Assembly: GCA_946807835.1 (NCBI GenBank)
Contig: OX327711.1
Location: 10,451,501 to 10,515,500 of the forward strand
Reading direction: 5' to 3'
DNA length: 64,000 nucleotides
Origin: Ailanthus altissimus
Lineage: Eukaryota; Streptophyta; Magnoliopsida; Sapindales; Simaroubaceae
Positions within the stretch are counted from its first letter, which is position 1; every line of letters starts with the position of its first letter. The notes below the pieces were generated by a model. That model did no database searches. It saw only the letters and a list, made by a program, of their open reading frames with translations, and was not told the DNA's origin. This document shows, in pieces, positions 35,691 through 46,147 of this stretch. The position numbers and the translations under genes were made by a program.

Positions 35691-36757
35691 GTACTTCCAT
35701 AAGACATTGAAAACCTCTTGCAGCTAAGATATGTGCTCTTTAGCCTTTTTTCTCTTGATTACAGTGTCGTCAATGTATGCTTCTACTGTCAATGTATGCT
35801 TCTACTGTCATTTTAAGTAATTTCCTAAAAACTTTGGTTAAAAGTCTTTGAAAATTGGCTCCAATGTTTTTAAGCCCAAAATGCATACCTTTATAATTGT
35901 AGATTCCTCTCTCAATTGTAAAATTGGTTTTTTCTTCGTCTTTGTTTGTCATTCTAATCTGATTGTAACCACTATATGCATCCAGCAATAACAGTCGTTT
36001 ATAACCAATTGTTACATCACTATACGCTCGATTTTGGAAAATGGGAAGGAATCTTTGAGTGTAGTTTTGTTAAAGTTAGTATAATCAATGTATACTTTCT
36101 ATTTCTCATTCTTCTTCCTGATGATAACGACGTAGGATAGCCATTATGGATAACTTACTTCTCATATAAACCTAATTTTAAAAAATGTATATACTTCCTT
36201 GCTTATAATTTAGTTCTGCTCTAGTGTAAATCTTCTTTGTCTCTATCGTATTGGTTTACATCTTTCTTGGATGTTTAGTTTGTAGCACATCACTTCTGAG
36301 TCTATCCCTACGATATCCTTTTGTTATCAGGCAAAGATGTTCTGGTTTCTAGTTAGCAAATCTATCATTTGTTGTCATTCTCTCTCAACCAAGTTCGTGC
36401 TAAGAAGAATTTTTCAATTGGGATCTAAGATTACTTTTTTTTTTTTTGTCTTTTTTGCACTGGGTGTCATGTATTCTTTCACAAGGTGAAGTGCTTTTGG
36501 TAATTGATCGAGCAATTTTTGTTTAGGGGGAGGTTCCTCCTTGGTGGGATGAAAGACTTATAATTTTTTTTGTTGTTTTTGGACATTTCTCCTAATTCTT
36601 TTCTTCCTGCGTCATTGACTATTACTTTCAATAAGTTGGCATTGCACTGTTTTGCTTAGACTTATTCTCCTTTGATATTAATGTCTCTTCTCCCCATGGC
36701 TAATATACATCTAACTATTTAGTGCAATGTAGAGGGTACCACTTCCATGTAATGGAT
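35690..36757 (-). pseudogene. Element E reverse transcriptase
   Basis: The minus strand has MLDAYSGYNQIRMTNKDEEK, FTIERGIYNYKGMHFGLKNI and GANFQRLLTKVFRKLL (open frame 35770-35988), matching the Tat RT (family D-A-Y-S-G-Y-N-Q-I..G-L-K-N-A-G-A-T-Y-Q-R). The catalytic Y-I-D-D motif follows, but a 19-bp tandem duplication (35771-35789 / 35790-35808) inserts a frameshift inside it. The N-terminal RT region toward 36757 is decayed. Confidence 0.85.
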
Positions 36758-36762
36758 CCGGA

Positions 36763-39443
36763 TGTCACGCCTCAAACCCAAAAGATCTGATACATGACAT
36801 AACTTACACTTATTCAATAATATTTAAACATTCATTTTAATTTCTTTCAGAATTATAGCAATTGAATTCTGACTGGGATAATTAGTAAGCCGGAGATACG
36901 TAGAGTTTTCTCAGAGATTTACACTCTACTACGTCACCAGTAGCAACTTTGTTATCGGAAGCCCAGAATATATTCATTGCAAATTTTTACTTAAAATCAA
37001 TCCATAAACACACGTGGTGAAACTTAAACTAAATCCAACCACACACAATAAAATAATACATAAGTATTTATTCAATAGGGATAGATCAAATATCTTATCC
37101 TACGTGTCCTCAAATAAAACACTCAGCAACCTAGTAACTTAGGGAACCCAAGGAACAGTAGAAGCCTTGCCAAATCCGCTAAGCACACATGTACCTTATT
37201 TACCTGAAATCACCATAAACTATAATGAGTATAAAACTCAGTAAGCATACTAGTTTTTCATATATCAAATACAAATACATATATGTACACAATGCATATG
37301 TATGATATGTTGTGATCAATCAAAATCATAATCTTATCAAATCACATGTCATGTAAGCGCTAATACATTCTTTTAAAACATATAATAGGAATACCATCAC
37401 TCAACTACTACTTAGTAAGACTTACATATCACATATCATATAATGAGCCAAATGTCACTCGTAGGTGACATACCGTATGAGAGGAATAGTATAAGTGAGG
37501 TCTTTAAATTACACATATCTAATGCTCATGCCTGAAGGTAAAAGCCAAACCCTCACCCTAATCATCGGTGAGTCCTCTCACATGCACCAATACGCCACCA
37601 CACGAATATGATGACTCACTCTTCCTTTAGGTGCCAATAGGATCCTCCCTACATACGGAACACATAACATATACCAATCCCGAAGGAAAGGCCACACATA
37701 AAGGCCCCACAAATCACATAAAATGCCTACTAAGTTAACAGTGAGTTCAAGTACCCTCAAAACACAAAATATTTCTCATGGACATATTATACTTCAAAAG
37801 CTTTCTTTGTTAAACACATCTTATTTTGAAAGCTCACTTTCAAAAACACATGTATGTCCATGCTCAATGTCAATGCTCACATTCATAAACATATATTTAC
37901 ATTTCATATCAAAATATACTTTGACATAACAGAAACATATTCTTAACCCCATTTACAAAATCATACAAAATAATTACTATGTTTATTGTGATTTCAATAA
38001 AAAGTCTAGTATACTTACCTCTTAGCACTTTCAGCTACAAGGCTTAAATCTCCTTAACCTATCAATGGAGATTAATCCTTTCATAAGCCTCACAATTCAC
38101 ACAAAATACTTTAAATAGCTTACAAAATTATACACAATGCATTTATCAGGCCAAATTGGTCTAAATACTTGGTTTCTCAAAACCTGTCATTCTAACCACT
38201 TACACTTAACAAAATTTTCTAATACATCAAATGATGTCCAATTACTCCAAAATCAGAATGTATCATTCTTGACTCATATATCCTTCCTATATATAAATAT
38301 TATAATAAAATTCCTACACAATCCATTCCATACACACCATCGAATCCAAACTACTAATTTTACAGGATCAAGATACTTATTGAACAGTATTCAATCTCCT
38401 AATTTTATAAAATCATATACTAACTCAAAGATTATAAAACTACCATAAAAATACTCTCGACATATATCCCAATCCATGATAAATATTTCACTTCAAAATA
38501 ACTACCAAAAGTATTTTAAAACTATTTTATTCTCTAGCTTTAAAAATCTGTTAATTAAATACTGCAATGAGCTAATACACTTTAAAAAATCATAACACTT
38601 CAACCACATTGATCTAAATTCTCAATTTCGAGTATATCATATTAGACATATAAACTTATCATATTCCATAAATTTGTAATTTTTGAAGGTCATTCAGTAA
38701 GACAAAAATTGTTTGTCACTATATCATACTATTCACACAGGAAATTTCTAAAATTTCAGGGTCATTTTGGTAAATTCACAACAAATGAAATTTTTGGAAT
38801 TTTGAATCAATTCAAAGTCTCAGATAATCCAGAATCAAATTACAACAATTTATAACATTCCTGGATCAAGAGACTATCAAACAGAAATTCTACAATTCAT
38901 CATGATTTATCAAGCTATCTACATAGATCATCACCAATTCTCACAAGATCTTTCGAAATACACATCAAATCCTCAATTATACATATTTTCAAAAATCAAA
39001 ACTTAAAGAAATTAACTTAATTAACATCAATAAATTGAGAAATAGTTGTGATATACCTCTTAAAATCCAAAATTCCAATTTCTTCTTCTTTTTTTTCTTC
39101 TTCTTCTCTTTCTTTCCCCTTTCTTTCTCTCTTTTCTCACTCTAAAAGGGATAGCTCGACCCAAAAGAGTGAATTAGGGTTTCAAAAATGTATTTTTATA
39201 CTAAGAGGCTAATATTTGGTATTTACAAATTTACCCCCAAAACTTTCAAAGTATTATAATTTGGTCCCTAAAATAAATCTAAAGTCTTGCAAATAAACCT
39301 AATGCTAATAGTATGTCCTTAACCTATACAAACAATACTAATAATAATACATAAATTAAGTATCACCTACATATAAATAAAATACGTATATTTATACATA
39401 TATAAATACTTATTCTTACCGGTTGTAGATATTGGTTACCACA
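36763..39443. mobile_element. Solo LTR F2 (2.68 kb)
   Basis: Second copy of F1, similar over the full length with scattered substitutions and small indels, TGTCACGCC...TTACCACA. TSD CCGGA (36758-36762) versus CCAGA (39444-39448), one mismatch. It separates the protease and RT parts of element E. No coding sequence. Confidence 0.75.
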
Positions 39444-39448
39444 CCAGA

Positions 39449-39840
39449 AGTGTCCTGCAATTGCTATATAACTAGTAGGTGCTCGTACCACTAAGTAATC
39501 AACTTTTAATCTTTTTTTTGCTTCTATTACAAATAAAGTTATAACTCCTTTAACCTGTACTTTTCCTCTCCCAAAGGCTATCAATTCTGTGTTGCACTGT
39601 CTAAGATCATCAACATTCAGCTTTAGTCTTTTGAATGGTTCCCAAAATAATATATTTGCACTATTCCCTCTATATACTAGCACTCTTCTAATTATAGTGC
39701 CAACTATGTTTAAATTGATTACTAATGGATCCAAATGTGGCATTACCAAGTCGGTTAGATCCTCTCGCAAGAACTTAATCTCTCTTAATTCTTGAGCGAT
39801 AGAGAAGGATATGAAAGTTTTTACTATTCTGTATCTCTAG
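39449..39840 (-). pseudogene. Element E aspartic protease
   Basis: Minus-strand text: LREDLTDLVMPHLDPLVINLNIVG, then RRVLVYRGNSANILFWEPFK, LIAFGRGKVQVKGVITL and DYLVVRAPTSYIAIAGHF. This is the Tat retropepsin (family H-x-D-A-L-V-I..R-V-L-I-D-x-G-S-S-A-D-I-L-F..F-L-V-V-x-A-P-S-x-Y-N-A-I-L-G-R). The catalytic D-x-G is now Y-R-G, so the Asp is lost. Confidence 0.8.
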
Positions 39841-40449
39841 ATCTTGGATGCTCTTCAAAATAATGGTCTCCATCTCTCTTCTCTTCCTTTTTTTTTAAGA
39901 GACGTTATGTGTATGACATTTACATAGAGCTGACTTTCTCTTTACCTTGCTACCAATGCTTCCATTGAGTATTGGATTTCCACTAATCCTTTAAGTATTG
40001 GAAGTGTTGACTCGTTAATATCCTTTGTCATTGGTTCAATGACTCTGGCCTAAATTTTTGTGAAATCAAAAAGAGACTCGTGTATTGAATTAAAGATAGC
40101 ATACTTCTTTTTCTTTATGGACTTGTGTGTTTTTCAATTTCCTTGTAGGTTCCATTTTTTGGGTTGTCAGCTCTGTATTCATTCAACATCCATCCTTTAT
40201 AAACTTATGGATCTAATATCTGAAAGCTTTGCAACTTTGGATTGAATGCTTGTAGTCATTGCAGAAAGAGTAGTATTTTGATTTATCTCTTTGTTCCATT
40301 GGCTTTGAATTGGTTTAGGCGTCCAAAATATTTTCAAGTCTTTTAACTTCTCTCATATCTGTTCTACAGAAGTGTTAATGGGGATTAGTTGTTCTAGGTA
40401 TCCTAGTTGCCTTTTCTTTTGTATTTATGATGAAAAAGTCTTCTATGAC
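39841..40449 (-). other. 5' internal region of element E, gag not recognisable
   Basis: This 0.6 kb, between the PBS and the protease, is far too short for a Tat gag. It shows no Gag or zinc-knuckle motif in the minus frames, so gag has been deleted or scrambled. Confidence 0.5.
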
Positions 40450-40468
40450 TTTCCCAATGATGGTGTCA
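40450..40468 (-). other. Primer-binding site of element E (decayed)
   Basis: The reverse complement reads TGACACCATCATTGGGAAA, close to the TGGCGCCGTCTGTGGGAAA site of many Tat elements. It abuts the LTR start at 40470. Confidence 0.55.
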
Positions 40469-40469
40469 C

Positions 40470-41113
40470 TGGAGTTACTTAGTTTCAAAATCTCAATAAA
40501 TTATTTGAGTACCTTCGATACTTCTCAAGAATTCCAAGAACACCACTGTTTCCTCCTTTCTTGCCTTTGAATACTTTTTGAATTTTGGAATAGCAATGTC
40601 TTCCTATATAAAAAGGCACTCCAACGCTTAAAGTCAATAATGGATCAGGAAAGCAAATATTGTGTATGGAAAATATTTAGGCAAGCAAGAGGCTAATAAA
40701 ATTACTAGAGGATATGCTTAAAGTTTGCTTAAAGATTTCAAGAGTGCTTTGATTTTTTGTCTCTTCAATTGATTGAATTAATCGTGAGAAATCATCCCTT
40801 TATATAATAGTGGAAGTAAATCTAAAATAAAATTGAGTGTGTGCAAATAACGTGTATTATATGATAAATAAAAAAGGTGAAATTTAGATTTAATAATCAT
40901 AATCAAACTCAAATTCATAAACTACAATCGAAAAATGAACAGGAATTAGAATCTAAACATCTTTCCTTCTTTCTCTCGTAGTTTCTCTTTTACTTAGGAA
41001 ATACTTATTAAAAGATGGATTTGATTTTACTTTTTAAAAGAGTCACGATTAGATTTTAAATTTTTTAATAGCTTCAAACTTTGAATTAGCATGTGTTAAA
41101 TCCAACTTTAATA
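40470..41113 (-). repeat. 5' LTR of element E
   Basis: TGGAGTTACTTAG...CCAACTTTAATA, aligned with the reassembled left LTR after the two insertions are removed. It shows the empty sites of F1 ('gcaagaggctaataaaatt') and of the C-family solo LTR ('gttaaatccaac'). Confidence 0.8.
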
Positions 41114-42750
41114 TGTATTTAGATTGATTTCAGCTTAAAATCTTAATGGGTCTAATAAGTACTTAAAGCGACGTTAACTAATTAGACTTATTATAATTAT
41201 GGGCCCAATAAATATAATTTTTAATTTTACATTATATATATTTTGTTATACATACATATGTATATGTATATATATATTTGTAAATATTTTAGTTTATAAT
41301 AAATATTTTTTAAAATGTTTAACACGTGAAAAAGAAAATTGAGAGGGGGGTATGAGAAAATTTGCAAAATAGATGAGAGACAGGTAGGCAAAATGCAGAA
41401 AGGAGATTTTGTATTGAATTTGGATGCTGCTTTTATACGAGGTGGGGGTGGGGCCTTCGATTTGACACACTCCACTGTCCATTCCCCTCAAAAATTAGGT
41501 ATGTTCCCTCCCACTGCCCTACTTATTTAAATAAAACTCTCTCGTCCTCTCACACTAATTTCCTTTTCTTTTCCTTTTTGAGTTACTTGATGTTGGGGCC
41601 ATTTTTCCAAGCTAATACCTAAATTCCTCTTGTTTTTTCCTTACTGTGCCTACGATCTGAAAGTAATAATTAATTTGTCATGCTCTAGTCTCATCTTTCC
41701 TTTTTCATTGAAATAATTTTATTCTTGATGACGTAAAACTTGTCATTTTTGTGAATGTGATATTTCTTTTGGTACCAAATCTCATCATTTGTTTTAAGAA
41801 AAAATAAAGAAGAAAAATCAAATCAAATGAAATCTGACTGGGTATACATATAAGGGTTATTATCGCTAAATACATTTTTGATAAGAATTATTATCGTAAG
41901 TATATTTTTAAAAAATTTAATTATAATAATATTCACATATTTTATATTTTATTAATAATATTTAAAATTTTAAAAAATTATCATTTTTTTATTAAAAAAT
42001 ATTCTATTTAAATTAACAAGAGGGTCTTAAAGTTATTTCATCTTATTATATTAAATTAATATATCAAATTAAAATAATACGTGTTATTTAGAATGAAGGA
42101 CATAACCAAAAAGTCCTTAAATTTAAGTGTATATTTGTGCTCAAATAACTTTAAATTTATATCCAAACACTCCTTATCCATCTTACTAAACACATAATTT
42201 TCATCTTATCAAACACCCTTAAATCTCTTCTATATTAAACAAAATATATCTCTCTTTCTTTTTTATTTTGTTAGAAATTACAACCCAAATTCATCATCAA
42301 TAATATAATTATAGCAACCCAATAATAATAACAGACTACCCATTATTTGATAGTGGGGAGAGCGGCCATTATTCGATCTACCATCAACAATAACAATATC
42401 CACCATTACAAATTGTCCATTATTCAATTCAATAGAGATTGTTGACGGTGCGTTGAGCGGCATAGGTTACTGACAGTGTGGTGAGCAGCGGTGACGGCAG
42501 CGACTCCCTCTCGCAACTGTTTGAAGATTTGATTTGTTGCATAAGATATGCCTACACTACAATTTTAACCTCCCTTTTCCCCTTCTAATAATGTTACTAC
42601 TCCATTTTTGGAGAAAAAGCTTCTGATATTTTATATAAGTAAAAGCCAGTACGACAATTGCTTCTTGTGGCATGGCTCATCTGTTAGTTTCATTCAAAGT
42701 GACTTTCTTATGAAGAATGTTCTATTAATTCATTTCGAAAAAGTTGCAAC
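41114..42750. other. Intergenic sequence between elements E and G
   Basis: No gene recognised. 41339-41530 is a less AT-rich stretch ending in a TATTTAAATAAAA box (about 41524), promoter-like but without a following ORF. 41850-42020 is a dispersed AT-rich repeat (separate entry). Confidence 0.5.
41850..42020 (+). repeat. Dispersed AT-rich repeat, copy 1
   Basis: 'gttattatcgctaaatac..attaataatatttaaaattttaaaaaattatca' matches the reverse complement of 49905-50112. Two inverted copies lie on either side of the G/J insertion. Confidence 0.45.
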
Positions 42751-42755
42751 ATTGT

Positions 42756-43583
42756 TGTTGAGGGAGGAAACGCTTTTCTCCCTCTCGAGGTTATATTGAA
42801 GCGAAGAATCCAAGATTCAACCTAAAACCCTAACCTCTTTGCACAGCGGAATAACCTGTTAATCAAATAAAATAGCAAGAATCCAAAGCAGAAAACAAAA
42901 GAGCATAATACAATCTTACGTGGTTCAGCTAATTGCCTACATCTACGGTGGATCCAAGGATCCTAGTATCTCTTATTAACTCCCTAGAAATTTTACAAGA
43001 AAAATCCAAATTTGAAGAACCCTCAAACGAACCTAATGTTTAGTGAACTCTTATTCTACCACGAATAATGATCACCCAAACGACTGTTCCACCCTACCGT
43101 ACACAAGTACTTAGTGTCTACCTAGTTTTTTCCCTCTCTTATAGTCTCTCTTAATGCTTAATCTCAACTAAAGGGTTTACAAGTGTTTATATAGGGTGTA
43201 TTTCGTGCCTACTAACTCTATTCCTTATTGGAGTAAAAGTCCACTTATTTTACAAGTTCAAAACTTTTCAAAACTCGAAATCTCGAACTAAAACGGACAT
43301 TCTAACGCGTCTAAGCGCCACGGCGCTGGCCAAAATCGCGCCCAATGCTGCGACACTGGGGTACTGTCCTGGGCGCTGCGGCACTTAGGCTTGGCAATGC
43401 CTATCTGTGTTTTTTCGCTTCCTTCGCGTCTTCGAGTCCTATTTCGTTTCCTCCTTCGTGTCCCACATGTCCTAAACTTCTCCATACGTGTCCCGCACGT
43501 TCTAAAATTTTTGTGACTCTCCATTTTGGTATTCATCTCAATTCCTATCCAACTAAAATTATTGAATCACCAATTTTTCAACA
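42756..43583 (-). repeat. 3' LTR of element G
   Basis: TGTTGAGGGAGGAAACGC...CCAATTTTTCAACA. It carries the copia U5-like 'cttacgtggttcagctaattgcctac' (about 42915-42945) and a GC-rich CGCCACGGCGCTGG..GCGCTGCGGC block (43304-43390). A purine tract (minus strand GGAAGAG) follows at about 43585-43593, as expected for a PPT. Confidence 0.85.
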
Positions 43584-43650
43584 AACTCTTCCTTAATTCA
43601 AAATCTTCCAAATAAGAAGGCTTCGGGGTCTGATCTATGTCAATACTCTA

Positions 43651-44994
43651 TCACATAGAGTTGAGTCCAATTAAGTCTCCACTAAGACTTAACTTTTTTC
43701 GGGCTAGTGACTTTGGTCTCCAAAGGCATTCGTGCACCTTGCATAGGGTATGAATGTGTTGCACTCCTTTCTGACCCTCATCACCTCGGTGAGAACGGTT
43801 TGGATGTCGCCTAGAGGTCTGCATTACCCCAACACCCCGCGTTGGGCCACTTATGGCCGTCCCAGTAAGCACATAGATCCCCACATTGTGCTTCTCACCT
43901 TCAAACCTTATAGGTCATTTCTTTACCCTTAGTTTTTCTTTTTTTGCTCTAACTGAATACCCTTCCTCATCGAGCTTGCCTATGGATAGCAAGTTCCTCC
44001 TCACTTTAGGAACATGCCTTATACCATATAAGTTCCTAGTTTCTCCACCTTGCATCATCAGTCTTATGTCACCAACTCCCATAATCTCACAAGTCATGTC
44101 ATTCCTCATTAGAGCTTTACCTCTCTTGGCTTTATAGTTGGTAAACATCGATCTGTCGAGACACATATGGACGTTGCACCCCGAATCTAGTATCCATTTG
44201 CCAGCGTACTTTCCCCTTAAGGCTACCAACGTGTCTACAACTTTGGTATCTTCCTCAGTACCGATTGCAGCCCATCCTCCTTTTTCTTTTGATTTCGGAC
44301 AATCCTTCACAAAACGCCCTTCCTTATTACAAAGGAAACACTTCTTGAATCTCCTCCTTGATTGGTTACTCTTCCTTCCTTGTGCAAGCAATGCTACTCC
44401 ACTCTCGGACTCAGATCTCTTTGTCAATTCTTTTGAGTTCAATGATGCCTTGACATCATTCATCGTTAAAAACTTCTTACCATACAACAGCGTATCCACA
44501 AAACTCTCATAGCTCTTTGGCAACGAACTTAATAGGATAATAGCCTTGTCTTTATCCTCAGTTTTAATGTCCAGTTGGTCAAGACGTATCATGATCTTGT
44601 TGAACTCGTCAATGTGGTCTCTCAATGACGTTCCCTCATGCATTGTTAGCTAATGTAGTTTCTTTTTGACAGAAAGTCTATTTGCAAGAGACTTCTTCAT
44701 GTACAATGCCTCGAGTCTCTTTCATAGCCCAAAAGCGGTTTCTTTATCACTAACTTCCCTTAATACTTTGTCACTCATCGCTAGGAATAAGATGCTGTGA
44801 GCCTTTTTCTAAATTATGTCTCAATCTTTCTGCCCGGACTTTGAGGTTGTCGTTTCATCGCTAGTTGAGGAGCTGGCTTCCTCCAAAGCTGAGTCTAGCC
44901 ATTCCTTCATTAGTAGAGCCCAAAACTTCTTCTTCCAAAGATTGAAGTCATTCATCTCATTGAACTTCTCTATTTCTTACTTGATTGCAGCCAT
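43651..44994 (-). pseudogene. Gag-protease ORF of element G
   Basis: One frame from the ATG at 44994 to the stop at 43651, about 447 codons, with no frameshift and several in-frame stops. It starts MAAIK, then stop, then EIEKFNEMNDFNLWKKKFW. The longest open part (43915-44643) has a Gag zinc knuckle CFLCNKEGRFVKDC, in which the His of C-x2-C-x4-H-x4-C is Arg. It is followed by KWILDSGCNVHM, the copia protease site with the usual Ala after DSG changed to Cys. The last 80 codons (43884-43651; RHPNRSHRGDEGQK and HECLWRPKSLARKKLSL) do not resemble copia integrase; they look like a C-terminus specific to this family. All stops are explained by C-to-T or G-to-A changes. Confidence 0.8.
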
Positions 44995-45031
44995 GGTTTA
45001 AATACCCCAAGTGTGTATTATCAAACATTTA

Positions 45032-45043
45032 GCTCTGATACCA
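45032..45043 (-). other. Primer-binding site of element G
   Basis: The reverse complement is TGGTATCAGAGC (initiator Met tRNA), three bases from the LTR. Confidence 0.9.
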
Positions 45044-45046
45044 GTT

Positions 45047-45654
45047 TATTGAAGGAGGAAACGCCCTTCTCCCTCTCGAGGTTATTTTGAAGCGAAGAAC
45101 CCAAGATTCAACCTAGAACCCTAACCTCCTTGCGCAGCGGAATAACCTGTTAATAAAGCAAAATAGCAAGAATCCAAAGCAGAAAACAAAAGAGCACAAC
45201 ACAATCTTATGTGGTTCAGCCAATTGCCTACGTCCATAGTGGATTCAAGAATCCTAGCCTCTCTTATTAACTCCCTAGAGATTTTACAAGAAAAATTCAA
45301 ATTTGAAGAACACTCAAAAGAACCTAATGTTTAGTGAACTCTTATTCTACCACGAATAATGATCACCCAAACGACGGTTCCACCCTAGTGCACGCAAGCA
45401 CTTAGTGTCTACCTAGTTCTTCCCCTCTTTTAGAGTCTCTCTTAATGCTTAATCTCAACTAAAGGGTTTACAAGTGTTTATATAGGGTGTATTTCGTGCC
45501 TACTAACCCTATTCCTTGTTAGAGTAAGAGTCCACCTGTTTTGGAAGTCCAAAATTTTTCAAAACATGAAATCCCGAACCAAAATGAACATTCTGACGTG
45601 TCTGGGCGCCGCGACACTAGGGTGCTGTCCTGGGCACCGCAGCGCTCAACCTTG
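45047..45654 (-). repeat. 5' LTR of element G, inner part
   Basis: Aligns with the left LTR from its start to the insertion point of J. The terminal TG is mutated to TA. The rest of the same LTR is at 49150-49344. Confidence 0.8.
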
Positions 45655-46123
45655 TGTCATGCCTCAAGTGTCCTCAAGCATTTGCTCAAACACTTGGTGC
45701 GCGATAAAAACCTCTTAGAGGCCTTAAGGGCTGCTAGAATAGATCACGGGCCGGAGTTTCTAGAAGACACGCTGACATGGGTGAAGAACCGGGCCAAGCC
45801 CACGACTTATTAGGGTTGTTAACCTTAATTAGGAAAGGAATATGTGATGGCATCTAGGAATATTCTAGAAAATATTATTCCATCTTGTATATACACCGTC
45901 AGATCATTTAGATCTCAGCTGTCAATTGTATAGGGCTGCTAGTATATAAAAGGGAGACCCTCACTTGTATAATTCATCTCATAGCTTTGTTTTCTCTTTA
46001 GCAATATAGAGAGCATTCGTGTAAACACTTGGTGTACTTATGTTTCTTCTCTTTGTGTAGTTTTTTCGGCTGCTTAGTACGCAACGCGTCTAAGGCCGCA
46101 CGGTTCGAGAACGGTCTGTGACA
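45655..46123 (+). repeat. 5' LTR of element J
   Basis: Closely matches 48670-49149 and ends GGTCTGTGACA before the PBS. A TATA-like AGTATATAAAAGGG lies at about 45941-45954. Confidence 0.9.
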
Positions 46124-46125
46124 GT

Positions 46126-46137
46126 TGGTATCAGAGC
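46126..46137 (+). other. Primer-binding site of element J
   Basis: TGGTATCAGAGC, initiator Met tRNA, two bases after the LTR. Confidence 0.9.
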
Positions 46138-46147
46138 AAGTTCAAAG

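Larger units (their letters stand above)
5323..41113 (-). mobile_element. Element E: nested Tat/Ogre-type Ty3/gypsy retrotransposon
   Basis: Matching LTRs of about 650 bp lie at both ends: left in three pieces (5323-5547, 8305-8715, 10158-10169) and right at 40470-41113. Between them, on the minus strand, come a PBS (about 40450-40468), protease (39449-39830), RT (35690-36757), RNase H (33840-34812), integrase (33546-33838 plus 23560-24459), a tandem-repeat block, and an accessory ORF on the opposite strand. This order is characteristic of the Tat lineage. The element is dead: every domain has stops or frameshifts, gag is essentially missing, and at least six later insertions split it. Flanks TATAG and TGTAT do not form a clean TSD, which fits great age. 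Confidence 0.75.
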
